Of a stretch of DNA of 64,000 bases, positions 43,806 through 52,898 are shown one piece after another. Source of the stretch: CAZXYS01 sp964645005 (lineage in GTDB: Bacteria > Bacteroidota > Ignavibacteria > Kapaibacteriales > UBA2268); NCBI GenBank assembly GCA_964645005.1, contig CAZXYS010000018.1, positions 1 through 64,000 on the forward strand, in the 5' to 3' direction. The notes beneath the pieces were generated by a model. That model was not told the DNA's origin. It was given only the letters and a program-made list of their open reading frames with translations, and ran no database searches. Both the position numbers and the translations under genes were made by a program. Position 1 is the stretch's first letter. Each line of letters opens with the position of its first letter.

Positions 43806-44279
43806 ATGTTACATTATCATTCGGTAGTAATCTTCGTAAATGATGTCGAAAGATCGAAGGATTTCTATGAGAATACACTGGATCAACAACTGGAATTCGA
43901 TTTTGGGAAAAATGTAGGATTTACCTCGGGTATAACTCTTTGGGAAATCACTACCGGGCATGTTATACCGGATAGTTTGAAGGATAAGGTGAAAGCGCCG
44001 GGGAATAGATTCGAATTGTACTTTGAGACGGAAGATATCCAGGATACTTTCGCAAAGCTGAAGGAAAGAGGCGTTGAATTTATGCATGAGATACATGAAG
44101 AGCCATGGGGGCAATTCAGTGCTCGCTTCTTCGACCCGGACGGGCATTTACTGGAAGTAGGGGAGACGTTGGATACATTCGTTAAAAGAATATATGAAGA
44201 AACCGGCTCGGTAAAGGAAACATCGAAAAGGACAACTATTCCCGAAGAAATGTTGAAGCAGATTATAGAGAATTTTTAG
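43806..44279 (+). CDS. VOC (glyoxalase/dioxygenase) superfamily protein
   Basis: The VOC fold has two beta-alpha-beta-beta-beta modules: HYHSVVIFVNDVERSKDFYE at the start, NRFELYFETEDIQDTFAKLK in the middle, and FFDPDGHLLEVGE near residue 118. Metal-ligand-type H5 or H3, E and the final E of LLEVGE are candidates. A C-terminal extension (about residues 125-157) is helical (TVPEEMLK-like). The reaction is unknown. It is the first of two plus-strand genes; the next begins 72 bases later. Confidence 0.8.
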   Translation: MLHYHSVVIFVNDVERSKDFYENTLDQQLEFDFGKNVGFTSGITLWEITTGHVIPDSLKDKVKAPGNRFELYFETEDIQDTFAKLKERGVEFMHEIHEEPWGQFSARFFDPDGHLLEVGETLDTFVKRIYEETGSVKETSKRTTIPEEMLKQIIENF

Positions 44280-44351
44280 TTTTTATTGTGTTTGTAAAAC
44301 TTAGAATTAATTCGTCAAAAGCAAATATTTGTAAATAAACTTAAAGAAAAT

Positions 44352-45068
44352 ATGTACCCATTAATTGCAATGATAGTAAGCTTTCTCCTGCTGATGCCTG
44401 TCGTAAAGGATGTGGCTTATAATAATGTGCAGCATATTGGCGCTATGAAGCGATTTATTAAAGATGCTGAGATCTCGTCTTTGATAAATCTTGATGAAAT
44501 AGAACCCAAAGAAGAACTGTATGCGCTTGGTGCGGTTGGGGAGCTGAAAGGTGAGATACTCGTGATTGACGGTGAGCCTTATATTGCATCTGTCAAAAAT
44601 AATAAGATTGATATCAAAAATGATTTTAATACGGGGGCGGCACTGCTTGTTTATTCTTACGTGAGTAATTGGCGGGAAGTGGAGATACCTGATGAAATAA
44701 ATGAGCAAGGGGCAATCGAAGATTTTATACGAAGCGCCGCAACTGAAATGGGACTTGATGAAGACAGCGCTTTCCCCTTCATGATTGAAGGTGAAATCAA
44801 TTATGCGAAATGGCATGTTATCGACTGGGTAGAAGGCGATACCGTGCATACTCACGAAAAACACAGGACTTCAGGCTTGCAGGGGGAAATACAGCAAGAG
44901 AAGGCAAAGATCCTGGGCTTTTATTCGGAAAATCATAAAGGGATATTCACTCATCATACTTCGAATATGCATGTTCATGTGCTGTCGAATGATGAGAAAA
45001 TTGCGGGACATATTGATGAGCTCAGGTTGAATGGGGAGGCTGTGTTGAAGTTACCAGCTTTTGAGTGA
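44352..45068 (+). CDS. alpha-acetolactate decarboxylase-like protein
   Basis: The family (PF03306) converts 2-acetolactate to acetoin using zinc. The conserved core is visible: LYALGAVGELKGEILVIDGE near residues 57-76 and a C-terminal MHVHV-N10-H pattern, with H207, H209 and H220 spaced exactly as the three zinc histidines of characterised enzymes. The strand that usually reads G-x-F-x-x-V-x-x-R has EINYAKWH, so the catalytic arginine seems replaced. The N-terminus is hydrophobic (MYPLIAMIVSFLLLMPVV), possibly an export signal. A related but altered activity is plausible. Confidence 0.6.
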   Translation: MYPLIAMIVSFLLLMPVVKDVAYNNVQHIGAMKRFIKDAEISSLINLDEIEPKEELYALGAVGELKGEILVIDGEPYIASVKNNKIDIKNDFNTGAALLVYSYVSNWREVEIPDEINEQGAIEDFIRSAATEMGLDEDSAFPFMIEGEINYAKWHVIDWVEGDTVHTHEKHRTSGLQGEIQQEKAKILGFYSENHKGIFTHHTSNMHVHVLSNDEKIAGHIDELRLNGEAVLKLPAFE

Positions 45069-45177
45069 ATAGATTATGTAAATAAATTTAATACGTTTTT
45101 ACTGGGCGGTTAACGGTCGACGGCTAACGTTACCCCAAATTATATTCAAGGATTTTTCATAATTTAAATTAATATTT

Positions 45178-47559
45178 ATGAAATTTTTATTTACCACGCT
45201 TATTGTTATATTATTTATTAATTCAGTTGAAGCTGATGATGCCCAGCCTTATGTGGAATGGGTAAGGCAATTAAAGGGTGCCGGGGATAAAAATTCTGTG
45301 CATGCTATTGATTCCTCAGGTAATATTATTGTGGGCGGGTATTTTTCCGATACTCTGGAATTTGAAGACGGCAGGCAGATCATTAGCGAAGATTCGAATG
45401 ATATTTTTTTTGCCAAATATAATTCGAGGGGGAAGCTTCTCGCTGTGAATCAATTTGGTGGAGAAGGTAACCAGATCGTCAGCGATATTGCGGTGGATGT
45501 AAGTGAGAATTATCATCTGACGGGCAGTTTTGATAATGTTATTGATCTTGGAAATGGATTTGAGAAAAATCTTGAAGATGGTGATTTCGGATTCTTTTAT
45601 GCTGAGATTGATAGCAGCGGAAATTGTCAAAATGCGGTTTTTGCTGAATGTGACAGAGCCATAGGAGGGAAATCGATAGCGGCAAATAATTCGGGAGATA
45701 TTTTTATAGCCGGAGATTTTGCAGGGATAGCGGAATTTGACGGTGGAAATTCGATAGAAGCGGAAGGAAAAACTGATATATTCGTTCTTAAAATTTCTGA
45801 TGGGGGAATATCCTGGATTAAAACAATTAATGGCGAAGAGGATGTTACTGCTTCTGCTGTATATACTGATGATGATGGGAATGTATATCTTACGGGAGAT
45901 TTTATTGGGACTATTGATTTTGGCAATGGCAATGAACTAAGCAGCCGAGGGAAGGAAGATTCGTTTTTTGCGAAGTATGACGGCGATGGCAATGTTTCCG
46001 GTATCCACCAGATTGGCGGATTGGCGAATGATGCGGGGAAAGGTGTTTATGTTGATGATAACAATAATATATTTGCCAGTGGGTATTTCTCTGAGACTGC
46101 GAATTTCGGTAAGGATATAAAATTTGCAAGCTTTGGCGGCTATGATAATTATGCTGCCAAATATGATGAAAACATGGATAATATTTGGGTTGTGCAGACC
46201 GGCGGACCGTGGAAAGATGAAGCTTTGACGATTAACGGTTTTTATGGTGAATATCTCTTGTATGGCGGGATATATCAGTCGAATGGGATATTCGGCGGCG
46301 GGCTGCGTTCGACAAGCCGCGGTGGCGATGACATTTATATTATCAAGCTCGATAAAGAGGGTGCGCCGGAATGGGGGTATTTCGCAGGAGGAACAGAGAA
46401 TGAGTATCTGAATGACGTTGCCGTTAGAAGCAGGCAAGAGATATATGCAACGGGGAAATTCGATGATTCGGTGGAATTTTCGCATAAGTATAAATTGAGG
46501 AATAACAGGGGGCGGGATGTATTTCTTATGAAGCTGACGGAATGCGGGCAGTCGAGTATTAATTATCCTTGGCAGCATGGAAATTTTAATATGAAATTTG
46601 CGGGATCAGCAAAACCTGAAGGCAGAAAAATGAGATTGACGCCTGCAGAGAAAGCTATGGCAGGCGCGGCATGGTTTAGCAAGAAAATTCCCGTGCGGAA
46701 TGGCTTCACGACGGAATTTACTTTCAGGCTTTCGGAAGGACAATTTGCCGATGATAATTCTGCGCCAGGTGCGGACGGTATTGCTTTTGTAATTCAGAGT
46801 AACGCCGATAATGAAATAGGTGTTTCCGGCGGTGGCATTGGGTTTGAAGGTATACCAAATTCCGCGGCGATAGAATTTGATACGCACGGGAATTCTTCAA
46901 GAAATATTAATGATCCTAACTCAAACCACATAGCCGTTTTCTCAAACGGAACAGAGCCGAATTCGAATAATCACAATACAACAGCGCAGCTTGGCGCAGC
47001 GACAGATATTGTTGATTTTCGCGCGGATAGCAATGTTTATTATGTAAGGATAGAATATGACGCTGCGGGTGAAGAACTGCGTGTGTTTTTGGATACGACA
47101 GGAAATTTCTATGAGCCGGCGCTGGTTATTACTGATTTTAAGCTTCACGAGTTGATAAATTTGGAAGATGGGTTTTATTCTTATGCCGGATTTACGGCGG
47201 GTACCGGGAGCGGGTACGAGGTGCATGAAATACTTGACTGGCATCTGTGTAATGAGCAGTTTGAACCTGTCGTCGGTGTTGAGCGGTCTGCTGATCGGGA
47301 AGAGAAGGTTATATCGAATTATCCCAATCCCTTTTCAAGGACTACGACTATAAAATATCAAATCGGGAAGGCGGGATATGCGGAATTGAGTGTTTATGAT
47401 GTGTTTGGGAAGAAGGCGGCGCAACTGGCGGATGAATATCATCAAGCAGGTGAGTATTCGGTCGAGTTTGATGGGGCGGATTGTGAGAGTGGAGTGTATT
47501 ATTATATTCTTGAAGTCAATAGTGAAAAACAAGAAGGTAAATTTATTTTGATTAAATAA
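45178..47559 (+). CDS. T9SS-exported protein with SBBP propeller repeats and L-type lectin-like domain
   Basis: After a signal peptide (residues 1-19) come about seven SBBP-type repeats up to residue 450 (IIVGGYFSDTLEFEDG, LTGSFDNVIDLGNG, IAGDFAGIAEFDGG, LTGDFIGTIDFGNG, ATGKFDDSVEF). Residues about 480-705 form a legume-lectin-like sandwich: FTTEFTFRLSEGQ, GADGIAFVIQS, GGGIGFEGIPNSAAIEFDTH and NSNHIAVFSNG. This is a predicted carbohydrate-binding module. A type A sorting domain ends the protein (SNYPNPFSRTTTIKY, YDVFGKKAA, SGVYYYILEV). It is probably surface-exposed. Confidence 0.8.
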   Translation: MKFLFTTLIVILFINSVEADDAQPYVEWVRQLKGAGDKNSVHAIDSSGNIIVGGYFSDTLEFEDGRQIISEDSNDIFFAKYNSRGKLLAVNQFGGEGNQIVSDIAVDVSENYHLTGSFDNVIDLGNGFEKNLEDGDFGFFYAEIDSSGNCQNAVFAECDRAIGGKSIAANNSGDIFIAGDFAGIAEFDGGNSIEAEGKTDIFVLKISDGGISWIKTINGEEDVTASAVYTDDDGNVYLTGDFIGTIDFGNGNELSSRGKEDSFFAKYDGDGNVSGIHQIGGLANDAGKGVYVDDNNNIFASGYFSETANFGKDIKFASFGGYDNYAAKYDENMDNIWVVQTGGPWKDEALTINGFYGEYLLYGGIYQSNGIFGGGLRSTSRGGDDIYIIKLDKEGAPEWGYFAGGTENEYLNDVAVRSRQEIYATGKFDDSVEFSHKYKLRNNRGRDVFLMKLTECGQSSINYPWQHGNFNMKFAGSAKPEGRKMRLTPAEKAMAGAAWFSKKIPVRNGFTTEFTFRLSEGQFADDNSAPGADGIAFVIQSNADNEIGVSGGGIGFEGIPNSAAIEFDTHGNSSRNINDPNSNHIAVFSNGTEPNSNNHNTTAQLGAATDIVDFRADSNVYYVRIEYDAAGEELRVFLDTTGNFYEPALVITDFKLHELINLEDGFYSYAGFTAGTGSGYEVHEILDWHLCNEQFEPVVGVERSADREEKVISNYPNPFSRTTTIKYQIGKAGYAELSVYDVFGKKAAQLADEYHQAGEYSVEFDGADCESGVYYYILEVNSEKQEGKFILIK

Positions 47560-47580
47560 ACGTACCTTCTTGTATGGATT

Positions 47581-48222
47581 TCATCCGTCAGCTTCTTTGT
47601 TAAATCCTTCTTTCGGGGTGATGCCGCCCGCTATAATAGCTGACAGCGCTATTTTGAAGATGTCACCGATGACGAAAGGTATAGCGCCCATGCCGAGCAG
47701 TTCCATGAATCCGATGGATTGACCTTTTATCAAGGAAAGCCAAAGATTGAGCTGTAAAAGTCCGGGAGCGTAAACTAAGATGAAATTCGCAAAGAGCATC
47801 AAAGCAAGCATATTGATGAATTTGCGGGATTTGACGTATTTGTCGACAAAATATCCAAGAAAAAATGCCGCTATGATGAAGCCTATGATATAGCCGCCGG
47901 TAGGTCCTGCGAGCGCTGCGATTCCGCCAGTCCAGTTTGCGAACCATGGAACGCCGGCGATGCCTAATGTTACATACAATATCTGGCTGATGCCGCCCCA
48001 CGATCTGCCCAGTAATATGGCGCTGAAGAATACGGCGAAAGTCTGTCCGGTGATAGGTACCGGGCTGATCGGCAGATAAAACTTTACCTGTGCAAGTAAG
48101 CCTGTGACTAATGCGAAACCGAGAGCTAAGAGCAATTTCTGGGTCAGCGCTATATCGCGGCTCCATTTGAAATAGCTGAGGCGCGCGGGTTTGAAGTTCT
48201 CTGCGTAGGTAGTTAGTTCCAT
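47581..48222 (-). CDS. bioY: BioY family biotin transporter (ECF S component)
   Basis: BioY binds biotin in the membrane and works alone or with an ECF ATPase module. The 213-residue protein has an N-terminal soluble extension (about 1-28), then six helices. Signature segments are PISPVPITGQTFAVFFSAIL, GISQILYVTLGIAGVPWFA, and GGIAALAGPTGGYIIGFI near residues 100-117. No ECF components are nearby. Its 3' end faces the T9SS cargo gene only 21 bases away. Confidence 0.93.
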   Translation of the reverse strand: MELTTYAENFKPARLSYFKWSRDIALTQKLLLALGFALVTGLLAQVKFYLPISPVPITGQTFAVFFSAILLGRSWGGISQILYVTLGIAGVPWFANWTGGIAALAGPTGGYIIGFIIAAFFLGYFVDKYVKSRKFINMLALMLFANFILVYAPGLLQLNLWLSLIKGQSIGFMELLGMGAIPFVIGDIFKIALSAIIAGGITPKEGFNKEADG

Positions 48223-48570
48223 GCTTAGCTTTCCTTGATGATTTTTTGGTACATATAATTTTTAAAATTGCAATATAAATAATAAGATTAAATTTTCAAT
48301 GATTTTTGATTTTCAATGTACGTGTTTTTGAAGTTAGGTTTCAATTTGACGGCATGGTGTTTCAATTGGTTTAGTTCGTGCAGGCGCGGTTTTCAAAGAA
48401 CTGTAATTCTGTTTGACGCCAAATGACACCGCTTTTTTAGTGGTATCAATTTTGGCTGCTGATTGAAGAAATTATCAATGTGCAATTTACAATTCTGGTG
48501 ATGGGATGGCGATGTTGAAATCCTACGGATTTCTGTCAGGGGTCGGGGGTTTGGGATCGGGGGTCGGTAA

Positions 48571-48692
48571 GAGGTGCTATCCCGTAGGGATTGGATGTTA
48601 GTAGAAAAGATGTCCCAGGTATGGGTTGTTATCCCGAAGGGATTAAACGGTAGTGGGCGGATGAGTGGCGTTGAAATCCTGCGGATTTCGTT
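48571..48692. repeat. repeat family F (CCCGTAGGGATT... GTCCCAGGTATGGG)
   Basis: This block shares about 110 bases with 63488-63606: TATCCCGTAGGGATTGGATG, TTAGTAGAAAAGATGTCCC, AGGTATGGGTTGTTATCCCG, GGGATTAAACGG, then GAAATCCTGCGGATT. It contains short palindromes such as ATCCCGTAGGGAT. It occupies the middle of a 683-base gap (48223-48905) with no gene. Confidence 0.6.
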
Positions 48693-48750
48693 CCAGGGTT
48701 AAGGGATATTCAATTACGAATTAAAAATTACGAACGAGGAATTGAAGAGT

Positions 48751-48848
48751 CCACCCCGTCATGTCTGCGGCGTGCCACCCCTCAATGAGGGGAATATAAA
48801 TGAGTTAGCTGTTTTTTGCCACAAATGCAATTTCTGTATTGTGAATCC
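48751..48848 (+). repeat. composite repeat C/D, shortened copy
   Basis: CCACCCCGTC, CCCCTCAATGAGGGG, GAGTTAGCTGTTTTTTGCCA, CAAATGCAATTTCTGTATTG and TGAATCC follow the order seen at 57806-57970, with the inner parts shortened. Confidence 0.6.
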
Positions 48849-48853
48849 GCGAT

Positions 48854-48891
48854 AAATGTCACAGGGAACAAAATTCTCTGTGACATTTTTT
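48854..48891 (-). terminator. bidirectional terminator-like hairpin
   Basis: AAATGTCACAG (48854-48864) pairs with CTGTGACATTT (48878-48888), an eleven-base perfect stem flanked by T/A runs. It lies 15 bases beyond the stop codon of the DUF4249 gene and would end that minus-strand transcript. Confidence 0.7.
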
Positions 48892-48905
48892 ATACTGATG
48901 TGCAC

Positions 48906-49781
48906 TCACGGCTGATTCTTCTTCACAAAAGCCCGCTTAGATAAAACCGATGCAGATCCAAATACACCTATTGCTCCATCCACCGAAGTTAAAATTGATT
49001 CATGGAAAATCGACCGCTGATACTGCAAAAACCAGCGGATAAAGTTAATATCCGGCACATAAAGGGAAATATTGTGCAATCCGTACCACTTAAGACCATT
49101 CCATACTACCGGCACCTCATTATTAGGAATCGGTCCTATCCAATTAGCAACATCCCTGTACTCGTCAGATTCATCATCCCATGGACGCTCTATGCGGCGG
49201 TTCTTTTCCTCGGTCGGAGGCGTCAAATATTTCCCGTAACCGGTTGTATCAAGACAGGTTACTGTCAGCAAATACCCCAGTGCCGGCGAGACATTTTCCC
49301 ATTTGAATTTAATTGAATCTACCGCCGGCAAATTCAAAGTATCTTGTGGATATTGAATTGTATCTTTTGGCGGGGTAATCCAGTCAAATCTGCGGGGCGT
49401 CATGGTGTTGCCTGTTGCTATTGAGCCGTCAGGTAAAGTGATCTCAAGATAATATTTCTTTTGCGGCTTCACCAGAACCGTTGTGTCAGGATAATAAAAT
49501 CCTGGTTTAAGAGTATCGCGGAACTCGAGCACATACTCATTTCCCTCATCATCGGTGATCTTAACATTGGCATCGCTGATCAGACTTCCCTTATAATCAA
49601 AACTATCCTTAACAGGCTGTGATTGCTGAATGATAATATTCTCTATCGGCTTATCCACTATCAGAAGCGCCTCGACATAGTATTTTGGAACATATTTGTC
49701 CGGCGGCAGGTCTTCGCATGAAAACAGGAAAACCACTGCTAAAAGAGAGAATATCACTATTATCAGACTTTTTCTCATCAT
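48906..49781 (-). CDS. DUF4249 family lipoprotein
   Basis: The 291-residue protein has a lipobox (VVFLFSCED, cysteine near residue 22) followed by acidic residues. The DUF4249 domain begins YYVEALLIVDKPIENIIIQQ and contains SDANVKITDDEGNEYVLEF with LKPGFYYPDT, as in other members. These lipoproteins accompany TonB-dependent receptors and may act as their surface lids. Here the start codon overlaps the receptor's stop by four bases. Confidence 0.85.
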   Translation of the reverse strand: MMRKSLIIVIFSLLAVVFLFSCEDLPPDKYVPKYYVEALLIVDKPIENIIIQQSQPVKDSFDYKGSLISDANVKITDDEGNEYVLEFRDTLKPGFYYPDTTVLVKPQKKYYLEITLPDGSIATGNTMTPRRFDWITPPKDTIQYPQDTLNLPAVDSIKFKWENVSPALGYLLTVTCLDTTGYGKYLTPPTEEKNRRIERPWDDESDEYRDVANWIGPIPNNEVPVVWNGLKWYGLHNISLYVPDINFIRWFLQYQRSIFHESILTSVDGAIGVFGSASVLSKRAFVKKNQP

Positions 49782-52066
49782 CTATTCTCCGCAAATCTTA
49801 TTTCAAATGACAAAGTCGGAAGTATTGGCAGCAGCCGCACATCTTTCACAGCGGTACCGTCCGACCGTGTATCGTAATATCTGAACCATATATCCCGGCG
49901 GTTGTAGACATTGAATATATCCAGGGTCAACCGCGCCGGCAGATCAAAAATTTCAAACATATATGATCCGTTCAAATTCAACTGATGCGACGGCGGCAGC
50001 CTTAGACCATATCTCTGCGAAGGAACCATCACCCCCTGCCCATAGTTCTGTTCCGGCAGGCGTATCTGAAATCTCGATGTCGCCCCGGTGTATGACTGCC
50101 CGGATTGAAAGACGAAGGTCCCGCCAAATTCCCAGTGATCATTCAGCTTATACTGTCCTACGATTTTAAAATCGTGCCTGCGGTCATATTTCGGTCTGAA
50201 TTCCTCACCATCATTTATTTCATCAAATTTATTGGTTATAAAACCCAGCGCATATCCAGCCCAACCGGTAAATTTACCGATTTTTTTGCTCAGAAATACT
50301 TCAGCGCCATAAGACCAACCGTCGCCCGTGAAAAATACATCTGCTGTCGTATTCGACTGTTCATACTGGAACCTGTTGATCTCATTAAGATTGAACATCC
50401 TCTTGTAGTATACGTCAAAATCAAGCTCATATCCTTCGAAAGGTTTGGTTTCCAGACTAAGAATATAATGTATGGCTTTGCTTGAAGGCAAAGTAGAATC
50501 CGTCGGCAGCCACGTATCAAAAAATGAGAAATCCGGCTGGGTAGCAAGTCTCAGATTCTGATAATAAATCCCCCATGCAGCTTTTATGGCAATATCCTCC
50601 TGTAACTGCCTTCGAACTGCAAGTCGAGGAGCCATAAGCACTCTGTCGCGTAGCTGCCAGTAGCTTGAACGCAATCCCGCCTGAAAGGAAGTCAGCTCAA
50701 AAGGACGATAGTTCACCTGTGCATAGGCGGCATAATTCCAATCCTCAACTGTCAGATCGACAGCGCCAAATGATTCACTGGTATCATCAATGGTTTCCTC
50801 CCCGGTAAAATTTGCCAAATACGCAAAATCAAACTTCGATACCTCGAATCCAAACTTGTGAGTGATCCTCTCCGAAGTGAACCACTCCAGCGATCCCTTC
50901 AAAGTATAATCCGTAATCGAATTATCAAAAATGAACTTATAGCCTGACTGGTCACCGTTTAGATCATTATCATACTGACTGGCAGTGAAGTTCATATTCA
51001 TAAAAAGATCATCACCGAAAATATGCGTCAATCTGGCAGAAGCAGCCTTATTACCAAGGTTGAGGTTAGCAGCAATGCCAAAACCATCGTAGGAAAGATT
51101 ATCTGCACTAATGAATCCACTCATATAAAATTTGGTATTCTTCCCCAAATTCTGCGTCACCTTCGCATTTGCATCATAAAAATTAAAATCAGGAATAGGT
51201 TCTTCAGGATTTTCAGGAATAAACGCCTTTATCAACTCAAGATAAGTCCTCCTGCCGCCAATAAACCAGCTTCCGTTTCCCAATGGACCTTCCACCGATG
51301 CCTTTGATGATATAACACCAACGGAACCAACACCTTCCACTTTCTTCCTGTTGCCTTCCTTCTGAGTTATATTCAGCACGGCAGACAGCCTGCCGCCATA
51401 TTCCGCAGGGAAACCGCCTTTGATAAGTTCCACATCCTTTATAGCTTCGGAGTTGAATGTCGAAATGAATCCGAATAAATGAGTAGGATTATACACTGTC
51501 GAACCATCCAGCAGCACGAGATTCTGATCCGGCGAACCGCCCCTTATAAACAAACCACTCGATATCTGCGACGAAGTCAATATCCCCGGCATATACTGCA
51601 GAGACCTGAAAATATCCGCCTCGCCGCCTATTCTAATATTCTTTAGCTGCGGCATAGGTATATCGACCCTGCTGACTGTTATCTGGCTCTCATCTTCCGC
51701 TCGATCAGCTTCCACCGAGACTTCCTCTGTAGTTACAGCCCCTTCCGTTATCTTAAAATCCCTGCGTATCTTTTGATTTTTCTTAAAGTTCAATGTATCA
51801 ACAAGAGACTCATAGCCAATATATTTAACAACGACTGTCTTTTTACCGGGAGGCAAATTCGTAACAGCGTAGAATCCGCTCTTATTAGTCACAGCACCGT
51901 AATTTGTTCCCGGGATTATAACCGAAGCCCCAACCATTGGCTCCTCGGATGACCTCTCCAGAATATAACCACTCAGCGACGCACCGTCTGCCGGAGGTGC
52001 CGGCTCTGCTAACGATATTTCAAATATAAATGATATATATACAAATATTACAAATATCTTCTTCAT
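49778..52066 (-). CDS. TonB-dependent receptor with N-terminal carboxypeptidase-regulatory-like domain
   Basis: Signal peptide (residues 1-20, ending FEISLA), then a carboxypeptidase D regulatory-like domain (about 28-110; GASLSGYILERSSEEPMVGA, NKSGFYAVTNLPPGKKTVVV). The plug domain spans about 125-230 (PGILTSSQISSGLFIRGGSP, DQNLVLLDGSTVYNPTHLFG, LIKGGFPAEYGGRLSAVLNI), and the barrel runs to the end (LSFEIRFAENR). Substrate is unknown; the partner DUF4249 lipoprotein follows in a four-base overlap. No FecR/sigma pair is adjacent, so regulation is not local. Confidence 0.9.
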   Translation of the reverse strand: MKKIFVIFVYISFIFEISLAEPAPPADGASLSGYILERSSEEPMVGASVIIPGTNYGAVTNKSGFYAVTNLPPGKKTVVVKYIGYESLVDTLNFKKNQKIRRDFKITEGAVTTEEVSVEADRAEDESQITVSRVDIPMPQLKNIRIGGEADIFRSLQYMPGILTSSQISSGLFIRGGSPDQNLVLLDGSTVYNPTHLFGFISTFNSEAIKDVELIKGGFPAEYGGRLSAVLNITQKEGNRKKVEGVGSVGVISSKASVEGPLGNGSWFIGGRRTYLELIKAFIPENPEEPIPDFNFYDANAKVTQNLGKNTKFYMSGFISADNLSYDGFGIAANLNLGNKAASARLTHIFGDDLFMNMNFTASQYDNDLNGDQSGYKFIFDNSITDYTLKGSLEWFTSERITHKFGFEVSKFDFAYLANFTGEETIDDTSESFGAVDLTVEDWNYAAYAQVNYRPFELTSFQAGLRSSYWQLRDRVLMAPRLAVRRQLQEDIAIKAAWGIYYQNLRLATQPDFSFFDTWLPTDSTLPSSKAIHYILSLETKPFEGYELDFDVYYKRMFNLNEINRFQYEQSNTTADVFFTGDGWSYGAEVFLSKKIGKFTGWAGYALGFITNKFDEINDGEEFRPKYDRRHDFKIVGQYKLNDHWEFGGTFVFQSGQSYTGATSRFQIRLPEQNYGQGVMVPSQRYGLRLPPSHQLNLNGSYMFEIFDLPARLTLDIFNVYNRRDIWFRYYDTRSDGTAVKDVRLLPILPTLSFEIRFAENR

Positions 52067-52242
52067 CAGCTTCTATATTAATGTCGTAATTAAATTTTCT
52101 GTATATACGGATTTAATACCAAACTTGTTTTAGATTGATTTATTTGTTAGCAATTAAAATAAATTCAATATTCAGGATAAAATAAAAATTCAGTTACATA
52201 GTATAAAGTACAAAAGTATTTGAGAAATAAAGGACAAAAACA

Positions 52243-52650
52243 ATGGACACAAGTTCCGAAGCAGTGACAAATGGAATCAAGGTGCGGGTGCAGCCGGAAT
52301 TCATACCGGATGGCAGCGTCCACGTGGACGCGAAGTATGTCTGGTCATACCGTATTACCATCATAAATGAGAGCGGCGAATGGGTGAAACTACTTTCCCG
52401 CCACTGGGTTATAATCAATGCCAACGGCGAAAAAGAAGAAGTCACCGGCGAGGGCGTAGTCGGCTACACCCCCGAACTGAAACCCGGCGACAGCTTCACC
52501 TATTCTAGTTTCTGTCCGTTGAACACCCCCTGGGGTACAATGGAAGGTTCGTACCAGATGCGCCGTCAGGACGGCACCATGTTCGAAGCCACCGTCGAGC
52601 GCTTCTTCCTTCTTTCGCCCGAAGCGCAAAATGCCGGAGATGACAATTAA
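52243..52650 (+). CDS. apaG: ApaG domain protein
   Basis: A single ApaG/DUF525 beta-sandwich domain, 135 residues. Diagnostic segments are YVWSYRITIINESGEWVKLL, SRHWVIINANGE, GVVGYTPELKPGDSFTYSS and TPWGTMEGSYQMRRQDG. ApaG was linked to Co2+/Mg2+ phenotypes in enterobacteria; biochemical function is unsettled. It stands alone in front of repeat-containing DNA. Confidence 0.95.
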   Translation: MDTSSEAVTNGIKVRVQPEFIPDGSVHVDAKYVWSYRITIINESGEWVKLLSRHWVIINANGEKEEVTGEGVVGYTPELKPGDSFTYSSFCPLNTPWGTMEGSYQMRRQDGTMFEATVERFFLLSPEAQNAGDDN

Positions 52651-52727
52651 TCAAGCCCCCCTTTCGTCTAAATTTCGTCTTTTAAAAGCTTATAACACTA
52701 AACCGATTAATCGAATAATAACACGGG

Positions 52728-52765
52728 TTAACGGTTTAAGGCTAACGGTTAAAGTTAATTTAACT
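52728..52765. repeat. GGTTAACGG-type intergenic repeat
   Basis: GGGTTAACGGTTTAAGGCTAACGGTTAAAG resembles 45107-45130 (GGTTAACGGTCGACGGCTAACG) and 1431-1455. It lies in the gap between apaG and the transporter gene. Confidence 0.45.
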
Positions 52766-52898
52766 GGCTTGTTTAAATCATTAGCAAATACCAAATATGT
52801 TTTAAAACTTAAACCTATAACCTATTTCCAACAACTTATTGCTTTTTTCAAACGGTTTTGTTCCATAAAGAATTATTGAGCAGGAATAAGGGGAAGCA

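Noticed and set aside
48500..48700. Possible CRISPR array from repeated ATCCCG(T/A)AGGGATT words
   Set aside because: The words are irregularly spaced, differ from one another and no cas genes occur; they belong to a dispersed repeat.
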